This document shows positions 50,278 to 59,156 of a stretch of DNA of 64,000 bases, piece by piece. The stretch is taken from the NCBI GenBank assembly GCA_035632315.1, contig DASQGZ010000034.1, forward strand, positions 62,001-126,000, read 5' to 3'. The DNA is from JAFDZW01 sp035632315 (GTDB taxonomy: Bacteria > Bacteroidota > Ignavibacteria > Palsa-1295). The first letter of the stretch is position 1, and each line of letters begins with the position of its first letter. The notes beneath the pieces are model-generated. The model was given only the letters and a program-made list of their open reading frames with translations. It did not search any database and was not told the DNA's origin. The position numbers and the translations under genes were made by a program.

Positions 50278-51185
50278 TGGAATTTTTACCTAGCGATTTC
50301 GAATCCGTTCATTGCGATCTTTGTGGCGCGGACGATTATACCAAACGCTATGAAAAACGCGGCTTTTGGATGGTCCAGTGCAACAAATGCGGGCTTGTTT
50401 ATACAAACCCTCGTTTAAAGCAGGAAAAGATCGCCGCGCTCTATGATGCCGATTATTTCCAAGGTCATGGCTTCGATAAAAGTATCGACTATGTTAAAGA
50501 TGTGAAAGAGCATACCGCAAAGGACTCGTTCACGCTCGAAGATTGGGACTGCGATTGGATCCGCGATATTCTTTCTCGTACTCAACCGGGTAATGTCACT
50601 CCAACACTGCTCGAAGTCGGCTGCGGTACCGGCGTCTTTCTCGATAAAGCCCGCAAACACGGTTTCGTTTGCCGAGGGCTTGAGCTGTCGGAGTATGCAG
50701 CGAATTTTGTCAGGCAGATGGGAATCTCCGTCGAAACGAAATCGATCGAGGACGCAAATTATCCCGAGCATTCGTTCGATGTGATCGTCATGCGCGAAGT
50801 CATTGAGCATTTGCCACATCCGATGGAATCGTTAAAGACCGTTCACAAGTGGCTGAAAACAGGCGGCGTACTGTTCATGGCAACCGGCAATTATGACTGT
50901 CCCGAGCGCAAACTTCGCAAATCGGATTGGTTCTACTTCATGCCGGAAGGACACCTGAATATTTTTTCGAATAAAACGATGACGGAATATCTTCGCAAAG
51001 TTGGGTTCAAAGAGATCAATGTGACAAATCAAGGCGACCTATTGATGCACAAACTTCGCAGTGCGAATATTATCAGTTCCGGCTCACCTCAGCCGAAGAA
51101 TCCCATCAAGAAAATGATATTTAGTCTCATCCGCTCTGTAAACCATTTCATTTCGAGCGGGATGCGCATCTATGCGGTTAAGTAG
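50277..51185 (+). CDS. Class I SAM methyltransferase with a zinc ribbon
   Basis: The 302-residue protein opens with a zinc ribbon (Cys13, Cys16, Cys35, Cys38 in CDLC..CNKC) and continues with a UbiE/UbiG-type methyltransferase: motif I LLEVGCGTGVFLDKA, the acidic loop LELSEYAA, and VIVMREVIEHLPHP. The zinc ribbon with this enzyme type is common in capsule and O-antigen modification clusters. The substrate is unknown. The start overlaps the rsmI stop. Confidence 0.75.
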   Translation: MEFLPSDFESVHCDLCGADDYTKRYEKRGFWMVQCNKCGLVYTNPRLKQEKIAALYDADYFQGHGFDKSIDYVKDVKEHTAKDSFTLEDWDCDWIRDILSRTQPGNVTPTLLEVGCGTGVFLDKARKHGFVCRGLELSEYAANFVRQMGISVETKSIEDANYPEHSFDVIVMREVIEHLPHPMESLKTVHKWLKTGGVLFMATGNYDCPERKLRKSDWFYFMPEGHLNIFSNKTMTEYLRKVGFKEINVTNQGDLLMHKLRSANIISSGSPQPKNPIKKMIFSLIRSVNHFISSGMRIYAVK

Positions 51186-51235
51186 AGGGATCATGCAGCT
51201 CTTTTTCCTATTACACCACAATGGAAAAATTGGAG

Positions 51236-52255
51236 TTATGGCACCGGAATTATATTAAGTTTTCCACGATCATCACTTCGGGTAAAAAAACCAAGTAGTT
51301 TCCCATCAGGTGATAACTGACCGGAGGACGCGATTCCTGATTCAAGTTTGGTTTCCTGATTAGTTTTTAAGTTAAACAGCATAATACTACTCGGGTCGAA
51401 AAAAAATCTTCCGTTATCACTGACATTATATACAAAAAAACCGCCTGTTGGAGATACATCTAGGGAGAGGACGGCAGATGGAGCAGACTGAATGTGTCGT
51501 ATTATAGTTCGACTCGGAACATCAAAGATAGAAAATCCTGACGAGGATAAATACACCAACTGATTTGCCTGCTGAGCAAATGCTGACACAGTATAACCTT
51601 CTCTGTCGTTTGCTGAATATTTGATCGTGAAAAGAGTATCAAATAATGTAAGTGAACATATCCCAGTGTCCGAGAAACATGCTATAAAAAGCGAGTCATT
51701 AATAAAACTTAAACCGGACGGGCCAAAATATGGTGCAAAAGAACCGGACACAGGCATCCCCCAATTGGCTACACGACGCTGTATATTTCCATTTAAAGAT
51801 ATAATTGCATATTGAATACTATCTGACGTATGATATTGCCATGTAAATATGAGTTTTCCTGAAGGGGAAGCGGCAATAAACTTTTGCCCCGAAACGACTA
51901 ATGATTCGGTCCCAGTTAGTGGGTCAACAATAAATATATCAGTATCTATTTGTGCTAAGAATCTCTCTCCGTCTGAAACAAAGTATAGCTTGTCAGAAAA
52001 TTCATTATAAGAAATTGCTTTTTCAAGTCTTACACTACTTAACTCTTGTCCTTGAAGATTAAAAGCAACTACCTCTCTTCCTCGCTGAGGGTAAGAATCA
52101 GTCCACCTTACTGCGACAATGCCTGACCCATCCGGCTTCCACCCCCAAAAAATTATGTCACTTCCAGGTGGTATGGGATTATAAGGACAGCCGCACAATA
52201 GCGGCGGCAGCAAGAAAATCAAAAAGAGAAGATATGTGCTTCGCGGTTTTACCAT
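51236..52255 (-). CDS. Lipoprotein with a TolB-like beta-propeller
   Basis: The 339-residue protein has a signal peptide with a lipobox LLCGC near residue 22. The rest shows six or so propeller blades of the type IIFWGWKPDGSGIVAVRW, IAASPSGKLIFTW and GQLSPDGKLLGFF, like TolB or DPP-IV repeat modules. No catalytic residues are visible. The gene is noticeably richer in A and T than its neighbours and has no clear terminator, which could point to a separate origin. It is the last gene on the minus strand in this stretch. Confidence 0.65.
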   Translation of the reverse strand: MVKPRSTYLLFLIFLLPPLLCGCPYNPIPPGSDIIFWGWKPDGSGIVAVRWTDSYPQRGREVVAFNLQGQELSSVRLEKAISYNEFSDKLYFVSDGERFLAQIDTDIFIVDPLTGTESLVVSGQKFIAASPSGKLIFTWQYHTSDSIQYAIISLNGNIQRRVANWGMPVSGSFAPYFGPSGLSFINDSLFIACFSDTGICSLTLFDTLFTIKYSANDREGYTVSAFAQQANQLVYLSSSGFSIFDVPSRTIIRHIQSAPSAVLSLDVSPTGGFFVYNVSDNGRFFFDPSSIMLFNLKTNQETKLESGIASSGQLSPDGKLLGFFTRSDDRGKLNIIPVP

Positions 52256-52339
52256 GAGATTATCCTCATGTTTTATGACACATTTTTACTGCCCAAAGTT
52301 ACAGAATTACTTCCAAAAGAAGTAGTCCCGTCGCTGTTA

Positions 52340-52355
52340 GAACCCTTTTGGGTTC
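52340..52355. terminator. Small hairpin after degQ
   Basis: GAACCC, TTTT, GGGTTC forms a six-base-pair stem with a four-base loop just past the degQ stop. The T-run is weak in the direction of transcription. Confidence 0.3.
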
Positions 52356-52376
52356 ATTTTCGTGTATCACGATGAT

Positions 52377-53573
52377 CTATTTGCCCGGTGGAGGCAGTTT
52401 CAACTTCACCGAGCCGCTTTGGTCGCCGCGTACTACGTTAAATGTTAGTACGTCTCCGACTTTATGATCTGCGACAATTCCGTAGAGATCGTCTTCTGTT
52501 TTCACTTTTTCTCCATCAACCGAAGTCACGACATCCCCTGCTTCGATACCTGCCTGAGATGCGACGGAGTTACGCGCAACACTCATCACAAGTACACCGC
52601 TCTCTGCATTGATCCCGAATTGCTGTTTCATATCGTCGTCAAGCGCTTGTGCAGTAATACCGAGCGCGGTATTATGAACAACTTTTTTCCCTGAACGGAA
52701 ATTATCGACGATAGACTTGATGCGATTGATCGGAATTGCAAAACCAAGTCCGATCGAACCTGCGCCCATGCCACTCTGGGCGGTCGAAAAGATCGTCGCA
52801 TTCATCCCGATCACCTCACCGTTGACGTTGAGTAACGGTCCACCACTATTACCGCTTGAAATGGCAGCATCGGTCTGGATCATCCCGCGAAAATTCTTCC
52901 CGTTCTCGATGCCAAGGTTTACCCCAGTATTTGAAATTACGCCAACCGTTACGGTCGGTTTATTATTTTTTTCAAAAAGGCCGAATGGATTTCCCATCGC
53001 GATCGCCCACTCACCGACTTCAACATCATCAGAATTCCCAAGCTTCAGAAACGGAAGATCGCCGGCATCGATCTTTAGAAGTGCTACGTCAGCCACCGGA
53101 TCGGTACTTACCAGGGTAGCATCGTATTGCTTGCCTGATGTGGTCGTAACAATTATTTTTGTGGCGTTCCCAGCGACATGATCATTCGTGAGGATATAAC
53201 CGTCCGGTGAAATAATAAAACCGGAGCCAAGCCCCTTCACTTGATATTTTTGGACATAAGAACCGCGGCGTTGTTTTCCAAAGAATTGATCAAAAAAAGG
53301 ATCATGGAAAAAGTCTTGGAATGGATCATAGACCCGCTGCTCACGGGTTTCTGTTACATTAATACCCACCACCGCCGGACTTGCTTTTGCAACAGCGCGC
53401 GTGATCGCATTGTGACGGGAGCTCGAAACCTGTTCGTTTACGGAGTCACGAGCCCCGTGATCCATCGAAGCCTCTGTATATGTGACACTCGCAGTCCGCG
53501 GCTCCGATCTGGTACACGAAGAGATAGGTGCAAGTAATGAAACAAGCGCAAGTAATTGTGTAAAAAATATCAT
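52377..53573 (-). CDS. degQ: DegQ/HtrA-type periplasmic serine protease
   Basis: From the ATG at 53573 the product has 398 residues. The N-terminal ISSC lipobox (Cys20) suggests an outer- or inner-membrane anchor rather than a free enzyme. The protease domain carries the triad His132 (TNDHVAG), Asp162 (DPVADVALL) and Ser243 (AISSGNSGGPL). A single PDZ domain follows (ALGITAQ to the end), whereas classic DegP and DegQ have two. HtrA proteins degrade or refold damaged envelope proteins. The longer ORF start at 53693 overlaps the methyltransferase gene and has no signal peptide, so I reject it. Confidence 0.88.
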   Translation of the reverse strand: MIFFTQLLALVSLLAPISSCTRSEPRTASVTYTEASMDHGARDSVNEQVSSSRHNAITRAVAKASPAVVGINVTETREQRVYDPFQDFFHDPFFDQFFGKQRRGSYVQKYQVKGLGSGFIISPDGYILTNDHVAGNATKIIVTTTSGKQYDATLVSTDPVADVALLKIDAGDLPFLKLGNSDDVEVGEWAIAMGNPFGLFEKNNKPTVTVGVISNTGVNLGIENGKNFRGMIQTDAAISSGNSGGPLLNVNGEVIGMNATIFSTAQSGMGAGSIGLGFAIPINRIKSIVDNFRSGKKVVHNTALGITAQALDDDMKQQFGINAESGVLVMSVARNSVASQAGIEAGDVVTSVDGEKVKTEDDLYGIVADHKVGDVLTFNVVRGDQSGSVKLKLPPPGK

Positions 53574-53587
53574 ACGTTCGTTCTTCA

Positions 53588-53595
53588 CAAATCTA
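53588..53595 (-). promoter_or_regulatory. -7 element (TAGATTTG) before degQ
   Basis: On the minus strand TAGATTTG fits the consensus, with a TTTG 23 bases upstream in the end of the methyltransferase gene. Transcription would begin about nine bases before the degQ ATG. Confidence 0.4.
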
Positions 53596-53601
53596 TCTTT
53601 A

Positions 53602-54273
53602 TCATTTTGATGTTGCCGCAAAAACAAATTGTACTGCGAGCAACGACGGAAAAAACCTGAGCATTCTATGCGGCAGCGAATATCCGGCGACATCCGAAGT
53701 GATGATTGTATATCCCGACTGTTCGATCAATTCGCGTGCAGACTGCTTTGTATAAAATCGTAAATGTGTTTTATCAAGTATCCCGGACGCCGCGTACTGA
53801 AATTTGCCGAACAGCAAACCGAAGCGTACCCGCCAATGGGCAACATTCGGAATACTAACAACGATACGTCCGTCTCGCTTGAGAAGTTTCTTGGCAGCCG
53901 CAAGAATTGATTCGGGATCTCGCGTATGCTCAAGTACGTCTCCGAAAACAATCGCATCAAATTCCCGCCAGCCTTGCTTTGAAAGGATATCTTCCCACCC
54001 GCTTACCTCGATGTCAAGATTTTTTGCATCGCTCATTCGCGTTCGTGCGGTGACGAGAGCAGCTGTATCGGTATCTATACCAACCACGCGAGCATTTTTC
54101 CGTATACGAAGCGCTTCGGCAAAAATGCCGCTATGACATCCTACATCAAGTACGTACGACCCCTCCGGCACAAAGCTTAGTTGGATGCTGTGGGTGTTGG
54201 AAGGATTATCCAACTGGGCGATGAAATCGTATTTAAGCGCGCTGTCTGTCACGAATATTTTTAAATTCTTCAT
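53602..54273 (-). CDS. SAM-dependent methyltransferase, UbiG-like
   Basis: The 223-residue protein has a class I methyltransferase fold: motif I VLDVGCHSGIFAEAL, VVGIDTDTAAL for the ribose, and DAIVFGDVLEHTRDP with the post-motif sequence of UbiG/Coq3-type enzymes. The C-terminal part KTHLRFYTKQSARELI is typical of sugar- or lipid-modifying methyltransferases. Substrate unknown. The start overlaps the end of plsY by 41 bases, which implies tight coupling. Confidence 0.75.
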   Translation of the reverse strand: MKNLKIFVTDSALKYDFIAQLDNPSNTHSIQLSFVPEGSYVLDVGCHSGIFAEALRIRKNARVVGIDTDTAALVTARTRMSDAKNLDIEVSGWEDILSKQGWREFDAIVFGDVLEHTRDPESILAAAKKLLKRDGRIVVSIPNVAHWRVRFGLLFGKFQYAASGILDKTHLRFYTKQSARELIEQSGYTIITSDVAGYSLPHRMLRFFPSLLAVQFVFAATSK

Positions 54274-54868
54274 TGGCCGGTCCGATAAATCGTGAGATCA
54301 CGATCGCGGCGATAACAATGATAGCGTAATGAACTTGAACGACGAATATTTGTCCCGTCATCGGTAAATATACCAGGCTAATGTGGTCAGCATAGAGTAT
54401 CAGCTCGATGAGCATTGCTCCAAATGTTGCAAGGAACGCCTGAAGGTGAACATTCTTCCGAACAAGCATTGAAAATGCATAAAAAATAAGCCACACCGCA
54501 ATAAAAATTGGGCCTACGATCGATAAGATCCCTGCTGCCGTTGCAAGGCCTCTGCCGCCATGAAATTTTATCCAAATCGAATAGCAATGCCCGAGCACAA
54601 GCCCTACAATCACATACGGTAACAAATAAATTCTTTCAGGATGTGAGGTGAGATAAAGAGTCGGGAGCGCTCCTTTAGCCACATCAATAACCAGCACAAC
54701 AATCCCGATCAATTTCTTTCCGGAGACTTCGTACGCATTCCGTGCGCCAATGTTGCCCGAACCTTCCGTACGCAGATCGCCTCCTCCGCTCGCCCGCATC
54801 ACAAGATACGCAGTCGGGAACGAGCCGATAAGGTAACTTAAAATGAATCCGAGCGTTATATCAAGCAT
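54233..54868 (-). CDS. plsY: Glycerol-3-phosphate acyltransferase PlsY
   Basis: PlsY makes lysophosphatidate from acyl-phosphate and glycerol-3-phosphate in the inner membrane. The 211-residue protein has about five to seven membrane segments and the PlsY motifs GSGNIGARN (near 36-44) and FHGGRGLATAAG (near 103-114). Length is normal. It opens the unit with the methyltransferase and degQ on the minus strand. PlsX and PlsC are not in the window. Confidence 0.93.
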   Translation of the reverse strand: MLDITLGFILSYLIGSFPTAYLVMRASGGGDLRTEGSGNIGARNAYEVSGKKLIGIVVLVIDVAKGALPTLYLTSHPERIYLLPYVIVGLVLGHCYSIWIKFHGGRGLATAAGILSIVGPIFIAVWLIFYAFSMLVRKNVHLQAFLATFGAMLIELILYADHISLVYLPMTGQIFVVQVHYAIIVIAAIVISRFIGPANEEFKNIRDRQRA

Positions 54869-54914
54869 TATAGTTATGTAACATCAACCGTACGTAACAC
54901 TGAATTTCCGATAA

Positions 54915-55712
54915 ATGTCTATCATACACCAATATCTCGATCTTGCCGTATCTCTCGCACATGAAGCAGGCGCTTATGCGCGCGGCGCGAAAAATGATAC
55001 ACTTGAAATACAATCGAAGACGAACGATTTCGACCTTGTTACTCATGTTGATAAACACAATGAAGAACTATTAAAAAATGGCGTTGCAAAACATTTCCCA
55101 TCGCACGATTTTCTCGGTGAAGAAGGAACAAGAACGCAAAAATATTCTGAGGTGAAATGGGTGGTCGATCCGATTGACGGAACATTGAACTATGCCCATG
55201 GCTTACCGATCTGGTGCATTTCGATCGGTGTTGAAGTTTCGGGAGTAATTGAATGCGGGGTGATCTACGATCCGTCGCGAGAAGAAATATTTACGTCTAT
55301 TCGAGGTGAAGGTGCATATCGGAACGGCGAACGAATTACTGTTTCGACGCACAACGACCCCTCCCGTTCAATGTATGTAACAGGCTTCCCATATAATATT
55401 TCTGAAAATCCATACAATGACATTGAGCGCTTCGAGCGATTTTTGCGCCGCGGACTGATCATACGAAGACTTGGCAGCGCAGCACTTGATTTAGCTTATG
55501 TCGCCTGCGGCCGTTTCGATGCTTTTTATGAAGGCGGTTTGTCCCCATGGGATTCTGCGGCCGGCTCATTACTCGTTCGCGAAGCAGGCGGCAAGGTCAC
55601 TCATTTCGATGGAAAGGAATATTCCATCTATAAAAAATCGATCATTGCAAGCAATGGCATCCAACACGAATACATCGAAGAACTTGTACGAGGCGAATCC
55701 TTTAGAATGTGA
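54915..55712 (+). CDS. Inositol monophosphatase-family protein
   Basis: The 265-residue protein is a Mg2+-dependent phosphatase of the IMPase family: Glu69 and Glu70 in FLGEEGT, DPIDGTLNYAHG with Asp85 and Asp88, and WDSAAGSLLVREAGG late in the protein bind the metals. Members hydrolyse myo-inositol phosphate, fructose-1,6-bisphosphate or PAP, or act in transcription antitermination as SuhB; these cannot be told apart from the sequence. The 3' end converges with the first Rieske gene, with an 11-base overlap. Confidence 0.85.
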   Translation: MSIIHQYLDLAVSLAHEAGAYARGAKNDTLEIQSKTNDFDLVTHVDKHNEELLKNGVAKHFPSHDFLGEEGTRTQKYSEVKWVVDPIDGTLNYAHGLPIWCISIGVEVSGVIECGVIYDPSREEIFTSIRGEGAYRNGERITVSTHNDPSRSMYVTGFPYNISENPYNDIERFERFLRRGLIIRRLGSAALDLAYVACGRFDAFYEGGLSPWDSAAGSLLVREAGGKVTHFDGKEYSIYKKSIIASNGIQHEYIEELVRGESFRM

Positions 55713-56172
55713 CCGTGGCTTTTTTATTCGTCGGATCGTAGGTTGTTGCAAAGGAAGTAAGAGGCGTTTGTGCCGGTCCGTTTGTTACTTTCCCTGTCAG
55801 ATCGAAACGAGAGCCGTGACAACTGCATGAGATCTGCTGCCCGTTAATATCAATGCTCGGATAACCACAACCTGAATGAGTACAGACCAACAAAAGCGTT
55901 TCATATACTGTCGAACTACGCCGGACAACAAGCAACTCCCGCCCGCTTGACGGTGCGGTCGTATGAATGGCCATATTATCGGAAGTAAGTGAAGAAACAT
56001 CCACAGTCAATGTTTTACCTGCATCAGAGCCTGCCCCTGTATCCACGGGATTACTATTACCGCAGCTTTCGATGATAGATGCAACCGATCCGACGATCGT
56101 GATCCCGACAAGAGATTGAGCTGCAATAACGAGAAAACCACGGCGGCTATGTTGCTGTCCTACTATATCCAT
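55702..56172 (-). CDS. Rieske [2Fe-2S] lipoprotein, copy 1
   Basis: The 156-residue protein has a Tat-type signal (SRRGFLVIAA) with a lipobox near residue 37 (IESC), so it is probably a membrane-anchored lipoprotein. The Rieske motifs CTHSGC and CSCHGS give the two Cys and two His cluster ligands plus the disulfide pair of high-potential Rieske centres. Such a protein carries electrons, but there is no cytochrome b or c gene nearby, so its partner is unknown. A paralogue lies just upstream on the same strand. Confidence 0.8.
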   Translation of the reverse strand: MDIVGQQHSRRGFLVIAAQSLVGITIVGSVASIIESCGNSNPVDTGAGSDAGKTLTVDVSSLTSDNMAIHTTAPSSGRELLVVRRSSTVYETLLLVCTHSGCGYPSIDINGQQISCSCHGSRFDLTGKVTNGPAQTPLTSFATTYDPTNKKATVTF

Positions 56173-56357
56173 ACGTCAAATAGTTATTAAAAGTATTAAA
56201 TTACTGAACTACAGGAATGACACAGATCATTTATTAACGTTTCAATGGGCAGTCATTCGTGACCTATTATGAACAAAAAATCATAGACAAAATAGTACCA
56301 CCACCTAAAATTTTAAATCTTAGGGAAATGGTACTATATATTCTTACTCAAAGGAGC

Positions 56358-56855
56358 TTAGAAAGAAATCGTTACTTTTTTTGACGCAGCATCAAAAGCC
56401 GTTGCAAACTTGTCAAGTGGTGCAGTCGTGGGACCCTGGATGACATTGCCATTAATATCATATTGTGAACCATGGCAAGCACAATTAATCTGTGTCCCGT
56501 TGAAGGCAAGATTAGGAGGCTCGCAGCCCATGTGTTTGCAGATCATAAGCAATGTTTCATAGTTTGTTGCTGAAAGACGGATTATCAAAAGCGGCCTTCC
56601 GCTGACAGGCGCACTAGTGGGAAAGGCCATTTTATCAGTCGTCAGTGAAGATACATCTACAGCAAGAGTCTTTCCAGCGTCACTCCCTGAACCGCCGGTA
56701 GCATTCGAACCACTGGAATAGCAACTTTCAAGAAGTGGTGCAATAGAGCCGACGATGGTGATACCGGCAAGTGCAGACCCGAAATGTTTGAGGAAGTTAC
56801 GCCGGGAAGTATCGTCAACCTGGGAGTCATCAATGATCGTGAGGTCGTCTATCAT
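56358..56855 (-). CDS. Rieske [2Fe-2S] lipoprotein, copy 2
   Basis: From the ATG at 56855 the product has 165 residues: a Tat motif TSRRNFLKHFG, a lipobox LLESC near 45, and the Rieske motifs CKHMGC and CACHGS, which keep all cluster ligands. It resembles copy 1 throughout (GSDAGKTLAVDVSSLT, SAPVSGRPLL), so they are tandem duplicates, 185 bases apart. The longer ORF to 56960 would bury the Tat signal, so I reject it. Confidence 0.8.
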   Translation of the reverse strand: MIDDLTIIDDSQVDDTSRRNFLKHFGSALAGITIVGSIAPLLESCYSSGSNATGGSGSDAGKTLAVDVSSLTTDKMAFPTSAPVSGRPLLIIRLSATNYETLLMICKHMGCEPPNLAFNGTQINCACHGSQYDINGNVIQGPTTAPLDKFATAFDAASKKVTISF

Positions 56856-56919
56856 ATAAAAATTGTTTGTTGTAACACGTTTATATGATATAAGACACGC
56901 TTTCACCCCCCAAATGTGA

Positions 56920-56949
56920 CACAAGGGCAGAAAAATTTCTGCCCTTGTG
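56920..56949. terminator. Palindrome between Yip1 and the Rieske genes
   Basis: CACAAGGGCAGAAA pairs with TTTCTGCCCTTGTG over 14 bases. It lies in the leader of copy 2 and just after the Yip1 gene. It could terminate Yip1 or be a regulatory stem. The T-run is weak. Confidence 0.4.
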
Positions 56950-56974
56950 AAAATTCTCATTTTTAGAGAGATTT

Positions 56975-57580
56975 TTACATTCCCATCATTTTTGTCCCGG
57001 CAAGCATGCCAAGACCAAACATGCTCATCAACGCGCTTGCTAATATCGCGCCAAGAATGATCCAGATAACGATCAGCACTACGACAATGACGATCATATA
57101 TACCACCACCTTATCCTGCGGCGTTTTCATCGTGTGCGGGAGCCCGAGATAGAAAAGATAGATGCCGTAGAGTCCGAACAGCATCCCGAGCCATCCAAGA
57201 AATGGGATGATCGCAAGAATTCCGCCGACATACGATGCCGTCGAGCCGTATCCGACGGTCTGCATCGCACGACCCATATTTTTTTCGGAGCCGAACGATG
57301 GCGCAAGTGCATTGACGACCGCTGCGGTTACCCATACCGAGATGCCCTGTGTGACAAGAAGCATGACAGCATAATATAAACCCCAGCTCATCGCTGCTCC
57401 GCCGTAGTGGCTGCCCCAGAAAATGCCATGCCCGACGAATGCACAAACAGCGTCTATGATGATCCAAGGTACAATGTAGCCGGTAAAGACTTTCATCGCA
57501 TTTGGTTCTTCAGTTGCGACCACCGGCCATTCGGTCTTCGGTGTCATGATCATATTCTTCGCACGTGAGATCAATGCCAT
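56975..57580 (-). CDS. Yip1-family membrane protein
   Basis: From the ATG at 57580 the 201-residue protein has about five membrane helices and the Yip1 pattern of an N-terminal amphipathic segment (AKNMIMTPKTEWPVVATE) before the first helix. Bacterial Yip1 proteins are inner-membrane proteins with unknown work. GGAGG eleven bases before the ATG is a clear ribosome site. A GTG start at 57682 belongs to the same frame but lies upstream of the promoter and would add a Cys-rich extension that is not family-like. Confidence 0.75.
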   Translation of the reverse strand: MALISRAKNMIMTPKTEWPVVATEEPNAMKVFTGYIVPWIIIDAVCAFVGHGIFWGSHYGGAAMSWGLYYAVMLLVTQGISVWVTAAVVNALAPSFGSEKNMGRAMQTVGYGSTASYVGGILAIIPFLGWLGMLFGLYGIYLFYLGLPHTMKTPQDKVVVYMIVIVVVLIVIWIILGAILASALMSMFGLGMLAGTKMMGM

Positions 57581-57625
57581 AGAATATCCTCCGTATAAGT
57601 TGGTGAATAAGTGAAACTCGCTACA

Positions 57626-57657
57626 CAAAGATAAGCAATTTTTCGTGTATTTGCAAA
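57626..57657 (-). promoter_or_regulatory. Promoter TTTG-N20-TATCTTTG for Yip1
   Basis: On the minus strand TTTG at 57654-57657 and TATCTTTG at 57626-57633 lie exactly 20 bases apart. The start would fall near 57619, leaving a leader of about 40 bases with a GGAGG ribosome site. Confidence 0.6.
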
Positions 57658-57746
57658 TTATGATAAAGTTACGTTCCGCCACGTCGAATAAGGAACACTT
57701 CCCGAAAAAAACTTGTAAGATTTACGAACACAAAGGAGGAACGCAT

Positions 57747-58160
57747 ATGCATTTTCCGAGAGGTGGAGAAGCAATTGTAATACTCGCCATCATTCTTGCT
57801 GTCATCGTTGTGGTGATCGTCGGAATGACAAAGGTCTTTCAAAAAGCCGGCAAACCCGGCTGGGCATGTGTGATACCGATCTATAATGGGATCGTAATGC
57901 TGCAGATCATTGGAAAAAGTCCTTGGTTGATGTTGCTAATGCTTATTCCGATTGTCAATGTGATCTTTTTTGCATATGTTTATTATAAACTCGCCGTCGC
58001 GTTCGGCAAACCATTCTGGTTCTGTGTCTTAGCAATTTTATTCGGTTCACTCGCGCTTTGTACTATGGGTTTCGATGACTCGGAATATATCGGACCTGAT
58101 GGCATCTACCCTGAATTTCTTTCTGATACACCGGATATCACAGGCGTAGTGCATGTATAA
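57747..58160 (+). CDS. DUF5684-like small membrane protein
   Basis: The 137-residue protein has three to four membrane segments, with the sequence FQKAGKPGWACVIPIYNGIVMLQIIGKSPWLML that marks the DUF5684 family. The end is a short acidic tail (DDSEYIGPDGIYPEF). AAAGGAGG just upstream is a strong ribosome site. The ATG at 57747 fits the family; the in-frame start at 57645 has no support. The role is unknown. The gene is divergent from the Yip1 gene. Confidence 0.7.
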   Translation: MHFPRGGEAIVILAIILAVIVVVIVGMTKVFQKAGKPGWACVIPIYNGIVMLQIIGKSPWLMLLMLIPIVNVIFFAYVYYKLAVAFGKPFWFCVLAILFGSLALCTMGFDDSEYIGPDGIYPEFLSDTPDITGVVHV

Positions 58161-58194
58161 ATAGAAATGGTACGCACAGTGTACTCAACTTATT

Positions 58195-59151
58195 TTATTT
58201 CCCCTCCAGGCTTATTCCATCAATAAGCTTCGAACCCTCGGCATTTGTTTGGGCGAATTGAAATCCTTTTTGAATGGCGAATGCCCCGGTCTCACCTCTT
58301 TTATTGAGTGCAAGAAAAGCAACCTGAAAATCTTTATAGTTTTTTTGCTTCTTTGCAATTCGATTAACGGCTTCGCGGCAAGCATCTTGCGGCGAAGCGC
58401 CACGACGCATCATTTCTACAACAGTATGCGAGCCGCAGATCTTGATATTCGCTTCGCCAAGCCCGGTCGAACACGCTGCGCCGATGTCGTTATCAACGAA
58501 TAACCCTGCACCGATAATGGGCGAGTCACCTACTCTGCCGTGATATTTCCATGCCAAACCGCTCGTCGTACACGCTCCGGAAAGATTGCCGGCAGCATCG
58601 AGCGCAAGAATTCCGATCGTGTCGTGCCATTCAAGCGGAATATATTTATTATCCGCCTTCCACTTCTCCCATTCCTTGCGCGATGCATCCGTTAGCAGAT
58701 TTTCTCTTAAATACCCTTGAGATAATGCGAATTGCAATGCGCCTGCCCCAGTAAGCTGAACGTGCGGAGTTTTTTCCATCACAAGCCGTGCGACTGAAAC
58801 GGCGTGAACAATATGCTCGAGCGCAAACACAGCTCCGGCATTTCCGTTTTCGTCCATCACACAGGCGTCGAGCGAAACGATACCGTCACGATCGGGCAAT
58901 CCGCCAAGTCCGACGCTTTGAACATTCGGATCGGCTTCCGGCACACGTGCGCCCATTTCGACTGCATCGAGTGCGCGGCCATTCGAAGAAAGAATCTTCC
59001 ACGCTTCGGCATTCGCGTCAAGTCCGAACTTCCAAGTCGAAACGACGACGGGTTTTGGAGTCTGCGAAGCAAACGAACGTGCCGTTTCCGGTACAGCTAC
59101 CGCCGCAGCGCCAATGCCGATACTTTTTATCAAATCACGTCTGGAGATCAT
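58195..59151 (-). CDS. Asparaginase-family Ntn hydrolase (glycosylasparaginase type) with Tat signal
   Basis: From the ATG at 59151 the product has 318 residues: a Tat signal MISRRDLIKSIG (to about 30), then the N-terminal nucleophile hydrolase family of aspartylglucosaminidase and isoaspartyl peptidase. The chain should self-cleave before Thr178 (HDTIGILALD); GRVGDSPIIGAG and the GLGE loop shape the pocket. It likely cleaves N4-(beta-GlcNAc)-asparagine or an isoaspartyl dipeptide in the periplasm. A -7 box lies five bases before this ATG. The longer start at 59196 would fall inside the promoter. Confidence 0.85.
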   Translation of the reverse strand: MISRRDLIKSIGIGAAAVAVPETARSFASQTPKPVVVSTWKFGLDANAEAWKILSSNGRALDAVEMGARVPEADPNVQSVGLGGLPDRDGIVSLDACVMDENGNAGAVFALEHIVHAVSVARLVMEKTPHVQLTGAGALQFALSQGYLRENLLTDASRKEWEKWKADNKYIPLEWHDTIGILALDAAGNLSGACTTSGLAWKYHGRVGDSPIIGAGLFVDNDIGAACSTGLGEANIKICGSHTVVEMMRRGASPQDACREAVNRIAKKQKNYKDFQVAFLALNKRGETGAFAIQKGFQFAQTNAEGSKLIDGISLEGK

Positions 59152-59156
59152 AAGCA

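Noticed and set aside
53574..53693. N-terminal extension of degQ to 53693
   Set aside because: It overlaps the methyltransferase gene, has no signal peptide, and hides the lipobox; the start at 53573 is better.
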